64,000 nucleotides of DNA, from NCBI GenBank assembly GCA_037074765.1, contig JBAMDO010000021.1, positions 318,001-382,000 of the forward strand, given 5' to 3'. The notes under the pieces are model-generated. The model worked only from the letters and a program-made list of their open reading frames with translations, did not search any database and was not told where the DNA came from. Each line of letters begins with the position of its first letter. Position 1 is the first letter of the stretch. This DNA is from Mansonella perstans. Its lineage: Eukaryota; Nematoda; Chromadorea; Rhabditida; Onchocercidae. Positions 54,601 to 64,000 of the stretch are shown here, one piece after another. The position numbers and the translations under genes were made by a program.

Positions 54601-57338
54601 CAAATCAGAGGAGCAAGTAATTATATATATATTATCTTTTATAAATAAACCGTATTAGAAAATTTTCCTTAGTAATATTAATTGTGATTTCGAAATTTAG
54701 TGTTTATCAAAGTGACAAATCACAGCTGAATAATTTATAGGAATTACATACCAACTTATGTGCCCGGTTCGTCTGCCTCATCGGTTACTCCTGGAACAAC
54801 AACCTTCGTAGCTGTCCAGCAAGCAGCAAATGGACCTCAACAAGTTCATCAAACTTACACAATCCAACAAGCGCCATTAACATACGTTACACAGGTGAGG
54901 CGCTAATCAATAAGTGCTTAGTTTTTATTACGATTTATACACAGTAATTACGAATTTTTCGATTTCCAAATTAGGAAATGAGTTTGCATTTCTGTTTTCA
55001 GTAGTTCAGTTGGTGTGTTTATTACTGTTATTTAGTGCAAAAAAGTCGCACGTTTAAAATTTATCGGGATCATTTAGCATATGCAGATATCGCCATGACG
55101 AATGGGATTAATCCTTGCAATTTTTTTGTTATTATATGGCTATTTTCAGTACTTGTATTCAGAAGTGTTCTAAGGTGTTCCACTTATTTCCAGGCAGTAG
55201 TTTCAACCCATCAAATTGTTGCCAATGGTTATGTAAATGGGACTGCAGTAGCTGTAGCACCAACAGCATATTTGGCAGCTACACCAACTGTCGTGCACAC
55301 TAGTTCCCCTCATGGTTATCATCCATATCAGCAAGTGCGGCAGGTTACTTTTTGTGATTTCTCGTTTTTAACTTGAAAATCTGGGTATCTCAATCAGGCT
55401 TACTGTTGAAACAGCATTTTAAAATGTAGTAATCCATGAAATTGTATATCTCCTCAAAATATCTTGAGTTTCTTTGATTTCTTTTGAATGCGTTTGAAAT
55501 AATGGGATTCTCGAAATATGGTGTAGCTGTCTGACTGCATGCATTTTGATCTGTTTACCAATATATCTCTCTGCTTTTCTGCCTTTATATTCTACCGTTC
55601 AGTTTGGGATAAAAGTCTAAAATTCGGGAATGCTTCACTTTTGTTTTTGCTAGTTTGGATGCAGATACTTTTGGTGACTGGTGGCAGTATTTCCTGTACA
55701 AACTTGTTACCACGAAATTATTTGCTTCTAATGTCTTTGATAACTTTTGTGATTTAACACTTCCACTGCTGCCAAACTGCTTTATCTGATGCTCTGATTG
55801 TTTTTTTGTGTTCACTGTGAGGGATTAAACATTTTATATCTTCGGGCGAATGATATATCCCCTATGGATCATCGCTATAGGAAAGGATTTGGTACTGATG
55901 CAGTCAAGTGTGCTGTGTCATGCGTGTGGTATTCCTGTGGTATTAATTGTGTATTCATCTCGCGCTTATTTTTATCGCTTCTTTGCGTTTTAAATGACAT
56001 TTTCTTGTATGGAGTGAATACGAGTTAATTTCTTGTTTTGAGTGAATACGAATACGTTGAATACGAGATCTTAATGATTGTCTTAGCAATTTTAACAGAA
56101 AACATAAAATAATATTTATTCATTGCCACTCCGTTATGTATATGTACTTTAATTTCATTAATCAATTCAGTTCGTTTTTTAGAGCTTTTTTTTTTCAAAA
56201 AAATTGTAGATTAAATGCAATTTACTCTTCCTTAATTTTTTTTTTTCATTTAAGTATAGATTTATCCCCCATTTTCAATTTTCTGACTTCTGAATAAGCA
56301 TTTGTCTGTCACGCAGTTTTGTTCTGCGATTCTTCCATGATAATTTTGTTGACAATTATGTGGAAGGAAGGATTGACATGCAATAATTAAGTTAGAATCT
56401 GCGAGCGCAAATACGCTTTTATCATCATTTCACGCCAGTCCTGTCACCACCCAATAACTCTGTAATCTTTTCCATTTTTTCCGGATAGCGAGCTCAAGGA
56501 TGGAAAAATAGTTTTATTTTTAAAATTTCCTAAGATTTATCCTTAGCAACAATATAGTACATAAAATATTTTCGTCAGGTCACCACAGCATCGACTGCTC
56601 AACCAATTGCTGTAGCAGCACAGAATTATACAGCAGTACCATTGCAAACGGTGAGTTATACGGCACCATCTACCTCACAACAATCATCTCCTGTTGTAAA
56701 CGATCCAGGTCGAACAATTGTTCAAGCTCCAAAACCGGCGCAGCCTGTATTTGTTGCTCCGCCGAATACTGTACAGATCAAGAGAGTTATGCATTCCGAA
56801 GTTTATCTAAAGTGCGTTTTTACTTTTTCTTATATTCTTCATACAATTTGAAGAGTGATTGTGAAGCATTGTTTGAACTGTATTGCTAATTAGATTGTTG
56901 ATGGTTAATTATAATGAATCGCCATAATACTCTTATGGTTATAGTAAAATGTAAGATGTGCCGTTCTAAATTGAGTTTCAGATACATAGAATCCTTATCA
57001 ACCAGTCAGCAAAAAACTGTAAGTAAATATAATAGGAGTTTATTGGCGAATCAAAGGAATACAACGCCACCACAAAAGATTTCAACAACACAATGGCTGA
57101 AAGTGAGTTGTTTTTATAGTCTGTCAATATTTATTGTATATGAAGCATTTTAATGGAAGTCCTCCGTTAAATTCAAGTTGAACTGGTTGAATTTCAAGAT
57201 TGCTGGATATTTCAGGAAGCTAAAGATAATGGTGTCAGAGATGAAGAAGTGGTGAAAGCATTATGGCGGCTTCGTGATGCGTTATTAGAAAGTACGGTGA
57301 ATATAGCACGTGAAATGGATTCTGCTGATCCGCTATAA
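33687..57338 (+). CDS. pbrm-1: polybromo (PBRM1/BAF180), PBAF chromatin-remodelling subunit
   Basis: Targeting subunit of the PBAF form of SWI/SNF; its bromodomains read acetylated histones in the nucleus. I traced 39 exons whose lengths sum to 6,000 bases with phase kept at every junction (1,999 aa; first exon 33687-33791, last 57216-57338). Order: BD1 (~36-150), BD2 (~163-275), BD3 (~320-425), BD4 (~510-630), BD5 (~715-840), BD6 (~845-960), BAH1 (~1015-1150), BAH2 (~1235-1350), HMG box (~1570-1635), two C2H2 fingers (~1658-1735, CKWQTC...HVKTVH and CLWTSC...HRHIKEKH), then a Q/T/A/P-rich C terminus. The Asn-bearing loop is clear in BD2 (NAKAFN), BD3 (NAKSYN), BD4 (NAWDFN) and BD5 (NACRYN). 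BD1 has NSKAYY and BD6 has NAAMEHAH, so both lack the usual acetyl-lysine Asn. BD6 otherwise matches vertebrate BD6 (DGRCFSDSLA, RYRRLD). The acceptor of the exon at 54041 (TATTTAAG) is the least certain. Confidence 0.95.
38126..38418 (+). pseudogene. radA: bacterial radA fragment in polybromo intron 10 (probable nuclear Wolbachia insertion)
   Basis: RadA/Sms is a bacterial RecA-like DNA-repair ATPase with no nematode nuclear counterpart expected. The fragment reads EID (38126), frameshift, IGGGIVKGTS (38139-38169), then a short deletion and frameshift removing the start of Walker A, then GKSTLLFRIAAS (from 38173), ECLCVFGEESLEYVSLRAKRL, KVKLLSTVSLADVV and ENRNIKLLIIE. The frame is lost where RadA continues with the DSIQT Walker B region. 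It keeps GKST and the GEESL..(V/I).LRA.RL signature of RadA. It lies entirely inside the intron between exons 38005 and 38513 and is in the same orientation as the host gene. It cannot encode RadA. Alphaproteobacterial endosymbiont origin is inferred from filarial biology rather than from phylogeny. Confidence 0.85.
42600..42715. repeat. degenerate ~27-bp T-rich tandem repeat
   Basis: About four copies of a TTGGCCTTTTTTATTTCACATA-like unit in polybromo intron 19. Non-coding. Confidence 0.6.
43710..43743 (+). promoter_or_regulatory. poly-T acceptor tract of polybromo exon 21
   Basis: About 31 T followed by AAG serve as the acceptor of a BAH1 exon. AAG rather than CAG is a weaker acceptor, apparently offset by the very long pyrimidine run. 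The reading phase confirms its use. Confidence 0.6.
47094..47385. repeat. duplicated segment plus dispersed-repeat copy A in polybromo intron 27
   Basis: A segment with GACTTGCTAATGCGATAAGTTCC ... GAGAGATCATTGTTTG at 47099-47143 is repeated with changes at 47207-47245. It is followed at about 47312-47375 by a block (GTTAGAGTTCAAGTATCAAG ... ATCCCTATTTTG) that recurs at 58909-58976. Confidence 0.7.
47850..47960. repeat. two-copy repeat in polybromo intron 27
   Basis: Two variants of CATGTATGTCACACAGGCTA...CATGCC about 65 bases apart. Non-coding. Confidence 0.6.
48361..49145. repeat. microsatellite block in polybromo intron 27
   Basis: (CA)n at about 48362-48398, (ATATC)n near 48757-48779, CA and CATA runs to 48960 and CT/CCTT runs near 49060-49090. 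A roughly 70-base segment beginning CATATCGTATATGT is duplicated (about 48840 and 48918). Long open frames here are repeat artefacts. Confidence 0.8.
49240..50090. repeat. triplet-repeat-rich, GC-richer island in polybromo intron 27
   Basis: Dense CAA/CAG/ACC/CTA/GCT triplets, including (AAC)n at about 49798-49832 and GCTGCTGCTGCTGCC near 49868. Several frames stay open (for example 49367-49861, ending in a run of Asn), which is expected of triplet DNA. No splice sites join it convincingly to polybromo exons. It could be an intronic regulatory island or an alternative 5' exon, and I cannot decide between them. Confidence 0.6.
52873..52896. repeat. (TA)n microsatellite
   Basis: About twelve TA units in polybromo intron 28, directly abutting the Argonaute-like fragment at 52899. 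Confidence 0.85.
52899..52930 (-). pseudogene. short second copy of the Argonaute N-domain exon sequence
   Basis: Plus-strand AGCTATTTTTTCCGCTAAAC and the next 12 bases match 13431-13462 at 28 of 32 positions, including a 15-base exact block. On the minus strand it reads LAVRLAEKIAS, against LPIRLAEKIAR in the Argonaute exon. Homology stops at the TA microsatellite on one side and after about 32 bases on the other. It is too short to exclude chance completely. Confidence 0.5.
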
Positions 57339-57361
57339 GTTATTGTTTTCTTTTTTAACAA

Positions 57362-57367
57362 AATAAA
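57362..57367 (+). terminator. polyadenylation signal of polybromo
   Basis: AATAAA lies 24 bases after the TAA stop at 57336-57338, giving a short 3' UTR. Confidence 0.7.
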
Positions 57368-58734
57368 CTTAAATATATTGCAACTGTGGTAATCTTGGTT
57401 TTCATTTGTTACTTATCGTTCAATTTTTGCTTTATTTGTATATGTGCGTTATGTGTACGCCACATGCTTTAAACAAATTGCATTACTTAACACTATAAGT
57501 TTGCTATTTAAATTCTATTTAACCTGGAAATCTCATAGTATGATGTTGTTCATATATGCCAATAATACGCGCAACCAAATATATTGAGCATAATAATAGT
57601 GGTTATGATTTATGCGCCAGATTGCTTTGCCTTCTCTAGTTTTCAGGTCACACAATAGCTATTACATTCATGAATGAGCTGTTAGAAAAGCTGGGAAATG
57701 ATGGTATATTCCTTTGCTTTTCATTGTTTTTTTGAACAGCAGTGCATTTAATATCGGTATCGTTCCATTTTTTTTTTTTTTTTTTGATCGCTAATTTTAT
57801 TTTCCTTGCCAGGAATTGTTGGATCAGTGTTCTAATCTTTTTTTAATTTTTCAAATCTAATTAATTGTGTTAGGAGCACACTCTGTGGTTCATCTGAAAG
57901 TTGTCATGCATTTTGTGGAAGCTTTTTGTTGGAGCTTTTTATGTTGCATTTGATGAGGAGACTCCAAAGGAGTTTCTTAATATAAAGGGTTCGCTCTTTT
58001 CTTCAGTTGTGGATATTTCAGTCCTTGTTATGAAACAAATAGTCAGATAGGTAATAAATTTGTTGGTGCTACTTGGGACTAGGAAGAATTCCTGTACGCT
58101 TTCGAAAAGATTTGACAGGAAGGATCAGATCAGGTATAAATTGTTAAATGAAATTCAGAAAATGGAAATAAGTAAAAAGTTATTGGTATTTTCAAATGCA
58201 TTTTAAATTGTTGAAATCATCAGGGAAATTGGGATTAGGTTAACAATTCGATATCATTCACTGTAAGTTGACGTTTTGCAACTTTCATTGAATGGCTTTC
58301 CCGAGTTTCGTGTCACATCTGATTGGTCCATTTTTTATGTCACATCTGGTTGATCCATTTTTCGTATCGTATCTGATTGATCCATTTCTTTTTTTCTTTC
58401 GTATGGTCTCATTTTATTGATTGATTATTCTTGTCTGTTTCTTCGAGAAAAAAAAAGAAAATGGAAAGTAAACAGTTCTGTTCAACCACTTGAAAGTTGT
58501 AAAATTATTTACGATATATGTACTTCTTGCACTGAGAGCGGTAGTAAAATCTCTCAAAAGAGAAGTGGTAAAAGTTTTAATAATTGATCCGGTTTTATGA
58601 TAACGCGACGGCATTTATTATCATGAAACGATGGGAAGGACAATTGCTGCTGTATGATTTGATTACATTGGTTAAGATGTATCGACGACGATGGAAGAAA
58701 GGAGAAAGAGTCTTGTAATTTGATCAGTGATGAT

Positions 58735-58803
58735 GAATTCAAATGTGAAGTTCTTGTTGAAAAGAAATTCGGTGATAAGATTGATTTTCTCAGACATTTA
58801 AAG
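58735..58803 (+). other. possible chromodomain-like fragment
   Basis: The open frame reads EFKCEVLVEKKFGDKIDFLR, resembling the start of a chromodomain (E.EVE.ILDKR.G..IEYLV.WKG). It is preceded by a GATCAG acceptor-like site and followed by AAAGTTTAG, which could be a donor. No partner exon found. It may be a retroelement or gene remnant, or chance. Confidence 0.2.
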
Positions 58804-58902
58804 TTTAGCATTTTCTCTTTCCCTTATTTTCACTTCATATTTCTTTCTTCTTTCAACCCATATTATTATGAGAAGGGATCAAAGAAGTACATGCATATCA
58901 CG

Positions 58903-58976
58903 GGAAGGAAGTTAGAGTTTAACAAGTGTCGAGAGCTCATTGGTGTTGTCATCATCCCATAGTTGATCCCTATTTT
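58903..58976. repeat. dispersed-repeat copy B
   Basis: Matches the block at about 47306-47375: GTTAGAGTTTAACAAGTGTC, GAGCTCATTGGTGTTGTCAT and ATCCCTATTTTGG, with small indels. Both copies can be read in the same frame as (R/K)LEF...EL(I/V)GV..IP followed by a stop. Confidence 0.65.
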
Positions 58977-61900
58977 GGTATCTATCTTTCTGATATGGCA
59001 ATATAAATTTATGGACAAAGTGGTTTCTGATACGAAGCAAAAAAAAGTATAGAACAGGAGAATTAAATTGTTTATTGAATTTTTAACAGCTTTTTAATAT
59101 TTCGGTTGATTTTAATTTAGCTTCTATTATTTTACTGCTATCATAACAACAATTTTCGATTCCACTGTATTCTATATCCAGAAATTTAAGAAATTCCCAA
59201 ACTAAAGATTTTATCCTGAAATGAAATTACGCAAAATACGAAATTGAAAAAAAAAAGCAAAATTGCTTCTTGCAGTTGGGGATTTGAGGATTTCATTAAA
59301 CAGGAATGGATGGATGGATGTTTGGACAAGAAAAAGTGATAGCGATTCAATGCTTTTTGATGAGTTAATTCATTGAATTCTGAAAACAAAGAATTTCCAA
59401 ACAAGTTTTTTATTTAGGAAGTATGGGTAGAAAGTCTGTTCATCAATTAATTAAAAATGAGCATAGTAAGTTTGATTGCATAATGAAAATAGTGGTGGGA
59501 AAAATGGAATTGAAATTTGAGAACTGAAATGCATTGTTAAGATAGCAAGCAAAGACATTTGTTTTTTTTTAAATTCAATATACGAACATTCAAATTACCA
59601 AATAAAGTATTAATATTACATTGAAGTTGTTGAATCACATATTGAACAAGAAATGTAGTGTGGTTTTTTTTCTTTCGGTTCTTAAAATTTAATATTTATT
59701 TCTAATAAAGTTAGAATGCTCTAGAACTGGCAGTGGCTTTTTTGCATTGGGCAATTTGAATTAAAGCAGCAAATTTTTTGGGAAGAAAAAGAAAAAAAAC
59801 ATCAATAACACAGCTGGCATATGGAAGTGAAGAGAAGATGGGGATGGCAGTTTGTTCAGAAATTTCAGGCAAATTATCTAAATTTTGGATTCTAATAACA
59901 AATTGAATTTTGAAAAAAAAACAAAAAGAAAAAATTGTGAAGGTGAGAATTTGTTGAGAAATTTCGAAAAAATTATTCAATTTTTGAATTCATTTGTTAA
60001 TTTCTTTCTTTTTTGAACGAGAAAAAGATTTATTTATGAAATACATACATGTTTTCTGAGCGTATTTTCTAACAATTTCCTAATTTGCATAATCAATATC
60101 TCTTCTGGCTTCAGATAACAAAATTGAAAACTGAAAAAAAAAGTTACAACTCTTGGAAATTTTTTTATTCGTAGCGAAAATTTATCCTCCCTCCCGTTTC
60201 CATAGAATTTTAGCAACTTTCATTAAATATGTCAAGTAAGAAATAAGAAATTCGGATAAGATGACGGACCATTATTCAGTCCATCAAAAATTCTCAATAA
60301 AAAGAGTTTACTGAATAGATTTCCCAAATTCAAAATGTATTCGATGACTTTTTTTTGAATTCATTTGTTGATTTTTTTTCAAACAAGTATTCAGTTAAAA
60401 TTTAGATCGAAAATTCACAATGCATCAGATGACAAAAAAATTTTAAACAATATGAATGAAACTTTTCTTTTTTTCTCTTTGATGGTTCTTTTCTTGAAAT
60501 GAACAAAAAGGAAGGATACGATAACATATCGTAAGAGGTGTAATAAAGGCTCGAAAATTTTCTGATATGTAAAAAATTGTTTTATTAAATTTTATGAATG
60601 CACTAATTTTTTTTTTGTCCCAGATATAATCTCATTAATCTTATCTTAAGAGAAGGCCTTAGGAATGATTCGTTGCATTTTCACATGGCCAATTCTTTTT
60701 ATATTTTATAACCTATTTAACCTACAGTATGCTTTTTTATTATATTTGATAAATCTAATGTAAAATTTCGATTAAATTTTGCAAATTGTTGTTTTTCTTT
60801 TCTTTCTTTAAAATTTAATATTGAAATATAATTCCAAAATGCATTCCAGGCATAGTTTATTTTATTTGTGTTGAAGTTTTTTTGAATGTTAAAAATAATT
60901 ATTTAAAAAAAAATTTTTCTGAATTTATATTTCAGTAATTTTATTTTACGTTTTAAATTTCAAGTTTCAAATATTTTTTATATTTATTTCATACCAAATT
61001 AAAATTTTTATTTGCTAGGTGACTAATACTTTATGTGGCCAAAAAGGTGAAAACAATGCTAAAATGCTAAAATAATTATTGACTGCTGGCAATATTTTTG
61101 CCTGAAAGACATTTTAAAACGATCAATTCAACAATTAAAAAAGAAAAAAAAGGCGAAGGAAGGTCAACAGGAAGAAAGGAAAGGTCAAAGGAGAAAAAGC
61201 AAAGATAAACTGTGAGGAGTTTAGCGATATTTTCTAAATATACCATCGAAAAAAATCATACTTGTACTGATCGGAAAACATTATAAACATGATTGAAACT
61301 GGTTTATTTTTCAACAAACTTCAATTTCTCTTGGTGAAAATTAACTCATTAACTAAAAGTTAAAATGAATCCAGTAACTGATTATTTCCTGAAATGGACA
61401 TTTTTCTTCGAGAAATTTACCATCCTTTTTTTCATTTATCGCTTTTTTCCAAAATCACTTTTTAAATAAATATTTCCAAAAAGCATTTCTTTTTTGGGCA
61501 AATTTTATTTCCTTCTGGCAGTTATCCAAAAAGAAAAATTAAATTATATTGAACTTCTGTATTAAAAATCAATGTGGCACGAATTAACACAAATGTTTGC
61601 TGGAGATTTTTGAAAGAATTACTCAATTACAGTTATAACTGATCGCACTCAGTTTCATTTAAAATTTCCATTTAAATTAGGCAATGGAATATAAAATGGC
61701 AATTTGGTAATTCTATTAATTTTTTCATTTCAAAATTCCCTTTCAAATTTATTTTCTGTATTATCTCCCGAAATTTATATAATATTAATCTCATTTTTTA
61801 ATTTATCGTATCGAATTTTCTCTTCCATTTGCAGTAATTTCAATGACAATTCAAAAATTTCATTCCTGCCCTTTTTTTTTTTTTGTTCAAATGGATATTT

Positions 61901-62899
61901 TCATTGAAATAACTAACATAGAATATAAAATTCCACCACGAAATTCTAAGCAAAATTCATCACAGTTATTCCGATTATCCCGAGTATTTCTGACTTTTTA
62001 TTGATTGACAATTTAATCGATAAATTTCAAAAATGAAAAAGAAAATTTACTCTTTAAAACGGCAAAAAGTAAAGAAGCATGAAAAGATGATTTCCCTTTG
62101 GAAAGCAAAACGAATTATTGTTGCTTTTTCGCTAATTCATTTAAAAATTTCCATTTTGATCTAAAATGAAAGGGTTTTTCGAATCAAGCTAAAATTTCAT
62201 GCATTTTTTCGAATACATAACCTATGACAGCATGATATTGCCAAAGAATATGTTAGTTTCAGTTCCGACCCGAATCCATCTTGAATTCCTTTTTTCTCTT
62301 CCTGAATTTTTTCTTCACAACTAATGAAAGATCGAGTATTTGCATTTTCCATGAATCAAAAAGTGGTGAACCAAAGTCACCTTCTGAACTCTGAACTCTA
62401 GTAGCCCGTGTAATTCATGTAACCTAGCACAAAGTTATTTCTCGGTAGCTCTAGATAATTTCTGAATACTTCTAAATTCACTGTTTCAGAAAAACTGTTA
62501 TTAAAATGTATTCAGATAAGCAATGTAGTAATCAGCTGACACTTACAGTATTATTTTGTACATTTGTATTGCGTTCTTCCCTTTTAAATTTTATTTTATG
62601 CAACGACCCTTTATTATATACCACAAATAGAATGACTTTTTTCTTTTCCAGACAAATGAAATTTGATTGAAATTTTATTCCATGCGAATGAATTCATTCA
62701 TTCCTTCATTTTCTTCTCTGTAAAATGGAAGGTCATCATGTAAATAGAAGGTCAAACAAACATGATGAACATATCGGTGAACACTGAAGAAAAGGCGTAG
62801 ATCGGCACCTCAATGGAATATTTGCGCTGACAGAAAGAAGAGGATTTAAAAATTTAAAAAGCAGTTGTTGTCCAACATAAAACTGCCACTAGAAAAACT

Positions 62900-63180
62900 A
62901 GGTTTGTTTATCTTAAGAGTTTTTCCGACAAAACCTTGACGATATACCAATGGTTATTTTAGGAGTTTTTAACCGACGAAACCTTAGCAACAAACCAGTG
63001 GTTGTTTAAGAGTTTTTCCGACAAAACCCTGACGACAAACCAGTATTATTTTAAGAATTTTTAACCGACGGAACCTTAGTGACAAACCAGTGATTGTTTA
63101 TCTTAAGAGTTCTTCCGAGAAACCTTGGCGACAAACCAGCGGTTGTTTATCTTACGAGTTTTAGGCGAAACCTTGGCACC
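62900..63180. repeat. ~58-bp minisatellite, about five copies
   Basis: Repeated GTTTATCTTAAGAGTTTTTC, CGACAAAACCTTGACGA and CAAACCAGTGG modules, with alternating GTTTTTCCGAC and TTTTTAACCGAC variants that suggest a higher-order two-unit pattern. It lies just downstream of the MIF-2 3' end. Confidence 0.8.
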
Positions 63181-63292
63181 ATTTGTTCAAAAATGTTGAA
63201 TATCTTTGACCAAACTTGCATTATTATCAGATAAACAAAATTTTCAGTGGATTCTTTAATAACTAGAAGACAAAGAAGAGAACTTAAATGCT

Positions 63293-63298
63293 TTTATT
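63293..63298 (-). terminator. candidate polyadenylation signal of MIF-2
   Basis: TTTATT on plus is AATAAA on minus, 165 bases beyond the MIF-2 stop. It is a plausible signal, though not the only possible one. Confidence 0.4.
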
Positions 63299-63462
63299 AC
63301 CAAACATATAATTATTTCAACAAGAAACTTTCATGCAACACATTAAGAACACGTGAGAAATAAAGACATTATTAACTAAAAATTGAGAACTGTAACTGAA
63401 AATTTCTACACTGAAGTTTCAATATACTAAAGTGACAAAAGTTTCCTTTTTGTAAAATTTAG

Positions 63463-63987
63463 TTATCCGAAAGTAGATCCATTATAAGCCATAGAAGGTG
63501 CATCGATATCCACAAATTCAATGTAACATCTGAAAAACAATTTTTTTCTTGCTTTTTCAACAGAACTGCTGCAGAAGTACACTTTTAGAATTTTGCAGTA
63601 ATTCGATAGTTCACTGAATAAAAGACCAATTAGGATCAATATAAGGGAATAAAATCTTCCGTATTTCAATCAATCATATGCGGAAGATATTCCAGTGACT
63701 GTGATCTTTGAAAAGAAAATGAAATAATAAAAGGAGTAATTATAAATAATAGAACAAAGAATTTCACTTTCTTTTTTTTAAATCTGTAAACTAAACAATA
63801 AAATTGAACTAAACCGATTCTTTGGAATTTTCAGTTCATCAGAGAGCAATTTGAACAATTTCTCAGCATGTGAATTATTGACGCTAGGACCAACACATCC
63901 AATTGATTTTAGAACACACACAGCACACGCATCCGTACTTCCTCCAAATGTCATTGCTTGTCCACCGTTCACGTGGATTGAAACATA
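63463..63987 (-). CDS. mif-2: macrophage migration inhibitory factor homologue, MIF-2 type, 3' part
   Basis: MIF proteins are small secreted trimers with tautomerase activity; helminth versions mimic a host cytokine. The last two exons are present: 63987-63815 and 63529-63463 (phase 2 junction, completing an Arg codon). They encode the C-terminal ~79 residues, with HVNGGQAMTFGGSTDACAVC, LKSIGCVGPSVNNSHAEKLF, ELKIPKNR and YIEFVDIDAPSMAYNGSTFG at the C terminus. YIEF.D......NGSTF is the MIF C-terminal signature. The first exon, with the catalytic Pro after the start Met, lies beyond 64000, so activity cannot be judged. The second exon opens at a TTTTAG acceptor. The sequence fits the nematode MIF-2 subtype better than MIF-1, by recall only. 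Confidence 0.9.
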
Positions 63988-64000
63988 CTAAAAGAAGAAC

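Larger units (their letters stand above)
57368..63292. other. gene-poor spacer between polybromo and MIF-2
   Basis: About 5.9 kb of AT-rich DNA between convergent genes. It contains T and A runs, roughly 30-base repeats at 58310-58390 (TCACATCTGATTGGTCCATT and variants), a chromodomain-like open frame at 58735-58803, dispersed-repeat copy B at 58909-58976 and a minisatellite at 62900-63180. No complete gene recognised. Confidence 0.55.

Noticed and set aside
55585..56028. Open frames in the 55.4-56.5 kb polybromo intron
   Set aside because: No RadA-like or other bacterial similarity recognised and no splice phase fit, so not called as further Wolbachia insertions.
1..64000. tRNA, rRNA or CRISPR arrays
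   Set aside because: No tRNA-like B-box with matching acceptor stem, no rRNA stretch, and the tandem arrays lack the repeat-spacer pattern of CRISPR.

Overview
The window looks like nuclear DNA of a parasitic nematode, most likely a filarial worm. It is strongly AT-rich. Genes are split by many introns with nematode-style TTTTCAG / TTTTTAG acceptors, and start codons sit just downstream of trans-splice-like acceptors. The right edge carries a MIF-2-type gene, and one intron holds a decayed piece of bacterial radA that is most simply explained as nuclear-integrated Wolbachia DNA. No species name can be given from the sequence alone. Exon boundaries were read by eye from splice consensus and checked by reading phase; coordinates could be off by a base or two.

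Layout, left to right. 1-3.0 kb: no convincing gene. 3.05-9.04 kb (+): a complete 14-exon signal-peptide-peptidase-like aspartyl intramembrane protease (SPPL2 type, about 600 aa). 11.1-13.6 kb (-): remnant of a worm-specific (WAGO-like) Argonaute without MID/PIWI and with a nonsense codon. 15.6-18.2 kb (+): a GINS complex PSF2 gene copy with all five exons recognisable but three disabling lesions. 18.55-30.73 kb (-): a complete 19-exon ARM-repeat plus BTB protein resembling ARMC5. A small DAP1 homologue (27.59-28.02 kb, +) is nested antisense in its sixth intron. 30.7-33.7 kb: divergent intergenic region with CA-rich DNA, an inverted-repeat cluster and four 152-bp tandem repeats. 33.69-57.34 kb (+): a complete 39-exon polybromo gene (1,999 aa: six bromodomains, two BAH domains, an HMG box, two C2H2 fingers), with the radA fragment in intron 10 and a repeat/triplet-rich island in the 4.2-kb intron 27. 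57.4-63.3 kb: gene-poor DNA with repeats. 63.46-63.99 kb (-): the last two exons of a MIF-2 gene running off the right edge.

The genes do not form a pathway or operon; they are independent eukaryotic loci. Functional themes are intramembrane proteolysis (SPPL), CUL3-type ubiquitin adaptor function (ARMC5 family), autophagy/mTOR-linked signalling (DAP1 family), SWI/SNF (PBAF) chromatin remodelling (polybromo), and secreted cytokine mimicry (MIF-2). The most notable observations are the Wolbachia-like radA insertion in polybromo, the multiply broken PSF2 copy of a normally essential replication gene, and the decayed Argonaute, a short stretch of which recurs about 39 kb away.
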